From contig NZ_CABVGP010000001.1 in NCBI RefSeq assembly GCF_902497555.1, positions 4,391,038-4,455,037 of the forward strand: a stretch of DNA of 64,000 bases, read 5' to 3'. Numbering within the stretch: position 1 is the stretch's first letter; each line of letters opens with the position of its first letter. The DNA comes from Amycolatopsis camponoti. Lineage in GTDB: Bacteria > Actinomycetota > Actinomycetes > Mycobacteriales > Pseudonocardiaceae. The notes under the pieces are model-generated. The model did no database searches. It had not been told where the DNA came from and saw nothing but the letters and a program-made list of their open reading frames with translations. Of the stretch, positions 63,214 through 64,000 are shown one piece after another. Position numbers and translations under genes: made by a program.

Positions 63214-63723
63214 ATGCGACAGCAGTTCCTGGGGGCGCTCATCGGCGCCGCGTTCGGCACCGTGTTCGTCCTCGTCAACTCCGGCGACCCGCTCCCCTCG
63301 GCGATCGGCTGGGTGCTGCGCGCCCTCGCCGTGGTCGCGCTGGCGGCCGTGGTGGTCCTCGGTGTCCGGGCCGGTGGCCGGCCGACGCTCGAGGGGCGGC
63401 CGATGTTCGGACCGAGCTACCGGGTGATCGTCATCGGCGAAGTGGTGCTGCTCGTCGCCGGGTTCTTCGTGCTCAGCCTGCTCGACGCGCCGGTGCAGGC
63501 GAACGTCGCGTGGATCGCGACCGTCGTCGGCCTGCACTTCGTCGCGCTGGCCTCGGCGTGGAAGGCGCGGTCGATCCTGGTGGTCGGGGTGGTCCTGACC
63601 GTCCTGGGCGTCGTCGGTCTCGCCCTGCTCGGGACCGCCGCGGCGTGGGTCCCGTTCGTCAGCGGCGTCCTCTCCGGGGTGACCCTGCTCGGCGGAAGCC
63701 TCTACGGCGTCCGCCGAGCCTGA
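63214..63723 (+). CDS. Small integral membrane protein
   Basis: A 169-residue membrane protein with about five hydrophobic segments (roughly 5-23, 34-52, 70-90, 94-110, 117-160). Family unknown. It has its own -10 box and ends 1 nt before the convergent VWA gene. Confidence 0.8.
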   Translation: MRQQFLGALIGAAFGTVFVLVNSGDPLPSAIGWVLRALAVVALAAVVVLGVRAGGRPTLEGRPMFGPSYRVIVIGEVVLLVAGFFVLSLLDAPVQANVAWIATVVGLHFVALASAWKARSILVVGVVLTVLGVVGLALLGTAAAWVPFVSGVLSGVTLLGGSLYGVRRA

Positions 63724-63724
63724 G

Positions 63725-64000
63725 TCACGGGAGTCTCTGCCCGAAGAACAGGCTGGCCGCCGCGCCCATCATGAGGATCAGCGTTCCCACTACCACCCAC
63801 GGCTTGCTCGCGTCGGCGTCCTTCAGCTCGTAGCCGATCTGCTCGCCGAGGTCCGCGTAGACCTTCTTCAGCTCCTCGGCACTGGCCGCCTTGTAGAAGT
63901 CGCCGCCCGAAAGACGCGCGATCTCGCGCAGGGACTCGTCGTCCACGCTGACCGGCTGGGCCTTGCCGTCGATGTCGACCGAGCCGTGCGTCGTGCCGAA
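63725..64000 (-). CDS. VWA-domain membrane protein, C-terminal part
   Basis: Only the last 91 residues are in the window. FGTTHGSVDIDGKAQPVSVDDESL and IARLSGGDFYKAASAEELKKVYADL are typical of the end of a von Willebrand A domain in BatA-type membrane proteins. A last transmembrane helix (PWVVVGTLILMMGAAASLFFGQ) follows. The gene continues beyond the right edge, so start, MIDAS and signal peptide are not seen. Confidence 0.85.
   Translation of the reverse strand, partial: FGTTHGSVDIDGKAQPVSVDDESLREIARLSGGDFYKAASAEELKKVYADLGEQIGYELKDADASKPWVVVGTLILMMGAAASLFFGQRLP

Overview
The window is a very GC-rich actinobacterial chromosome segment. The Pup-proteasome genes, mycothiol ligase mshC, an InhA/FabG pair, many GTG starts and many apparently leaderless genes point to the Pseudonocardiaceae. 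Amycolatopsis is my best guess from protein flavour; I could run no search. From memory of gene order, the backbone follows the Mycobacterium tuberculosis Rv2092c-Rv2130c neighbourhood (tatC/tatA, pafC/B/A, prcA/B, pup, dop, mpa, a RecB-like nuclease, hisG/hisE, metH, PAC2, mshC), with accessory genes inserted between core blocks.

Layout. 1-3.3 kb: tatC (partial), tatA, a small membrane protein, pafC and pafB. 3.3-6.5 kb: HxlR regulator, quinone-reductase-like protein, SDR and a secreted beta-propeller protein. 6.6-8.0 kb: pafA. 8.1-11.7 kb: three plus-strand genes (PAP2/diacylglycerol-kinase fusion, membrane esterase, methyltransferase) that split pafA from the proteasome. 11.7-15.4 kb: prcA, prcB, pup, dop. 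15.4-21.0 kb: accessory block (NUDIX, lipoprotein, HTH protein plus aldo/keto reductase, ArsR, F420-type LLM oxidoreductase, DUF3626-like protein, EamA transporter) carrying two copies of an identical 16-bp operator-like palindrome. 21.0-22.8 kb: the proteasomal ATPase arc/mpa. 23-28.5 kb: two related anchored proteins, TrmI, M50 protease, RecB-like nuclease, thioesterase. 28.6-33.5 kb: ParA-like ATPase, hisG/hisE, Ogt and Ada-AlkA repair proteins, HAD phosphatase. 33.5-39.5 kb: metH/PAC2 and phosphotriesterase/CGNR, two divergent pairs separated by exactly 38 bp each. 39.5-46.7 kb: metallophosphoesterase, MFS with its ArsR-like regulator, a frameshifted MarR gene, an ABC-F gene with an attenuator-like leader, mshC and a TipA-type MerR. 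46.8-53.3 kb: a membrane-anchored STAND ATPase, a tandem-repeat spacer, a vWA/MoxR pair, an unknown gene and a 586-bp gene-poor stretch. 53.3-64 kb: ferrochelatase, TetR with a Cml-type exporter, inhA/fabG, an MHS transporter with a two-component system and TAXI binding protein, a thioesterase, TrmL, a membrane protein and the end of a VWA protein.

The Pup system is complete: Dop, Pup (already ending in Glu), PafA, 20S subunits, Mpa/ARC with its C-terminal docking tail, the PafBC DNA-damage regulator and a PAC2 protein. Ada-AlkA and Ogt form a separate alkylation-repair unit. The most striking non-coding signals are compact leaderless promoters (a TANNNT box 6-7 nt before the start codon at about twenty genes), several operator palindromes beside their likely regulators, and a uORF-plus-terminator leader before the ABC-F gene. 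I saw no tRNA, rRNA, CRISPR array, insertion sequence or prophage.
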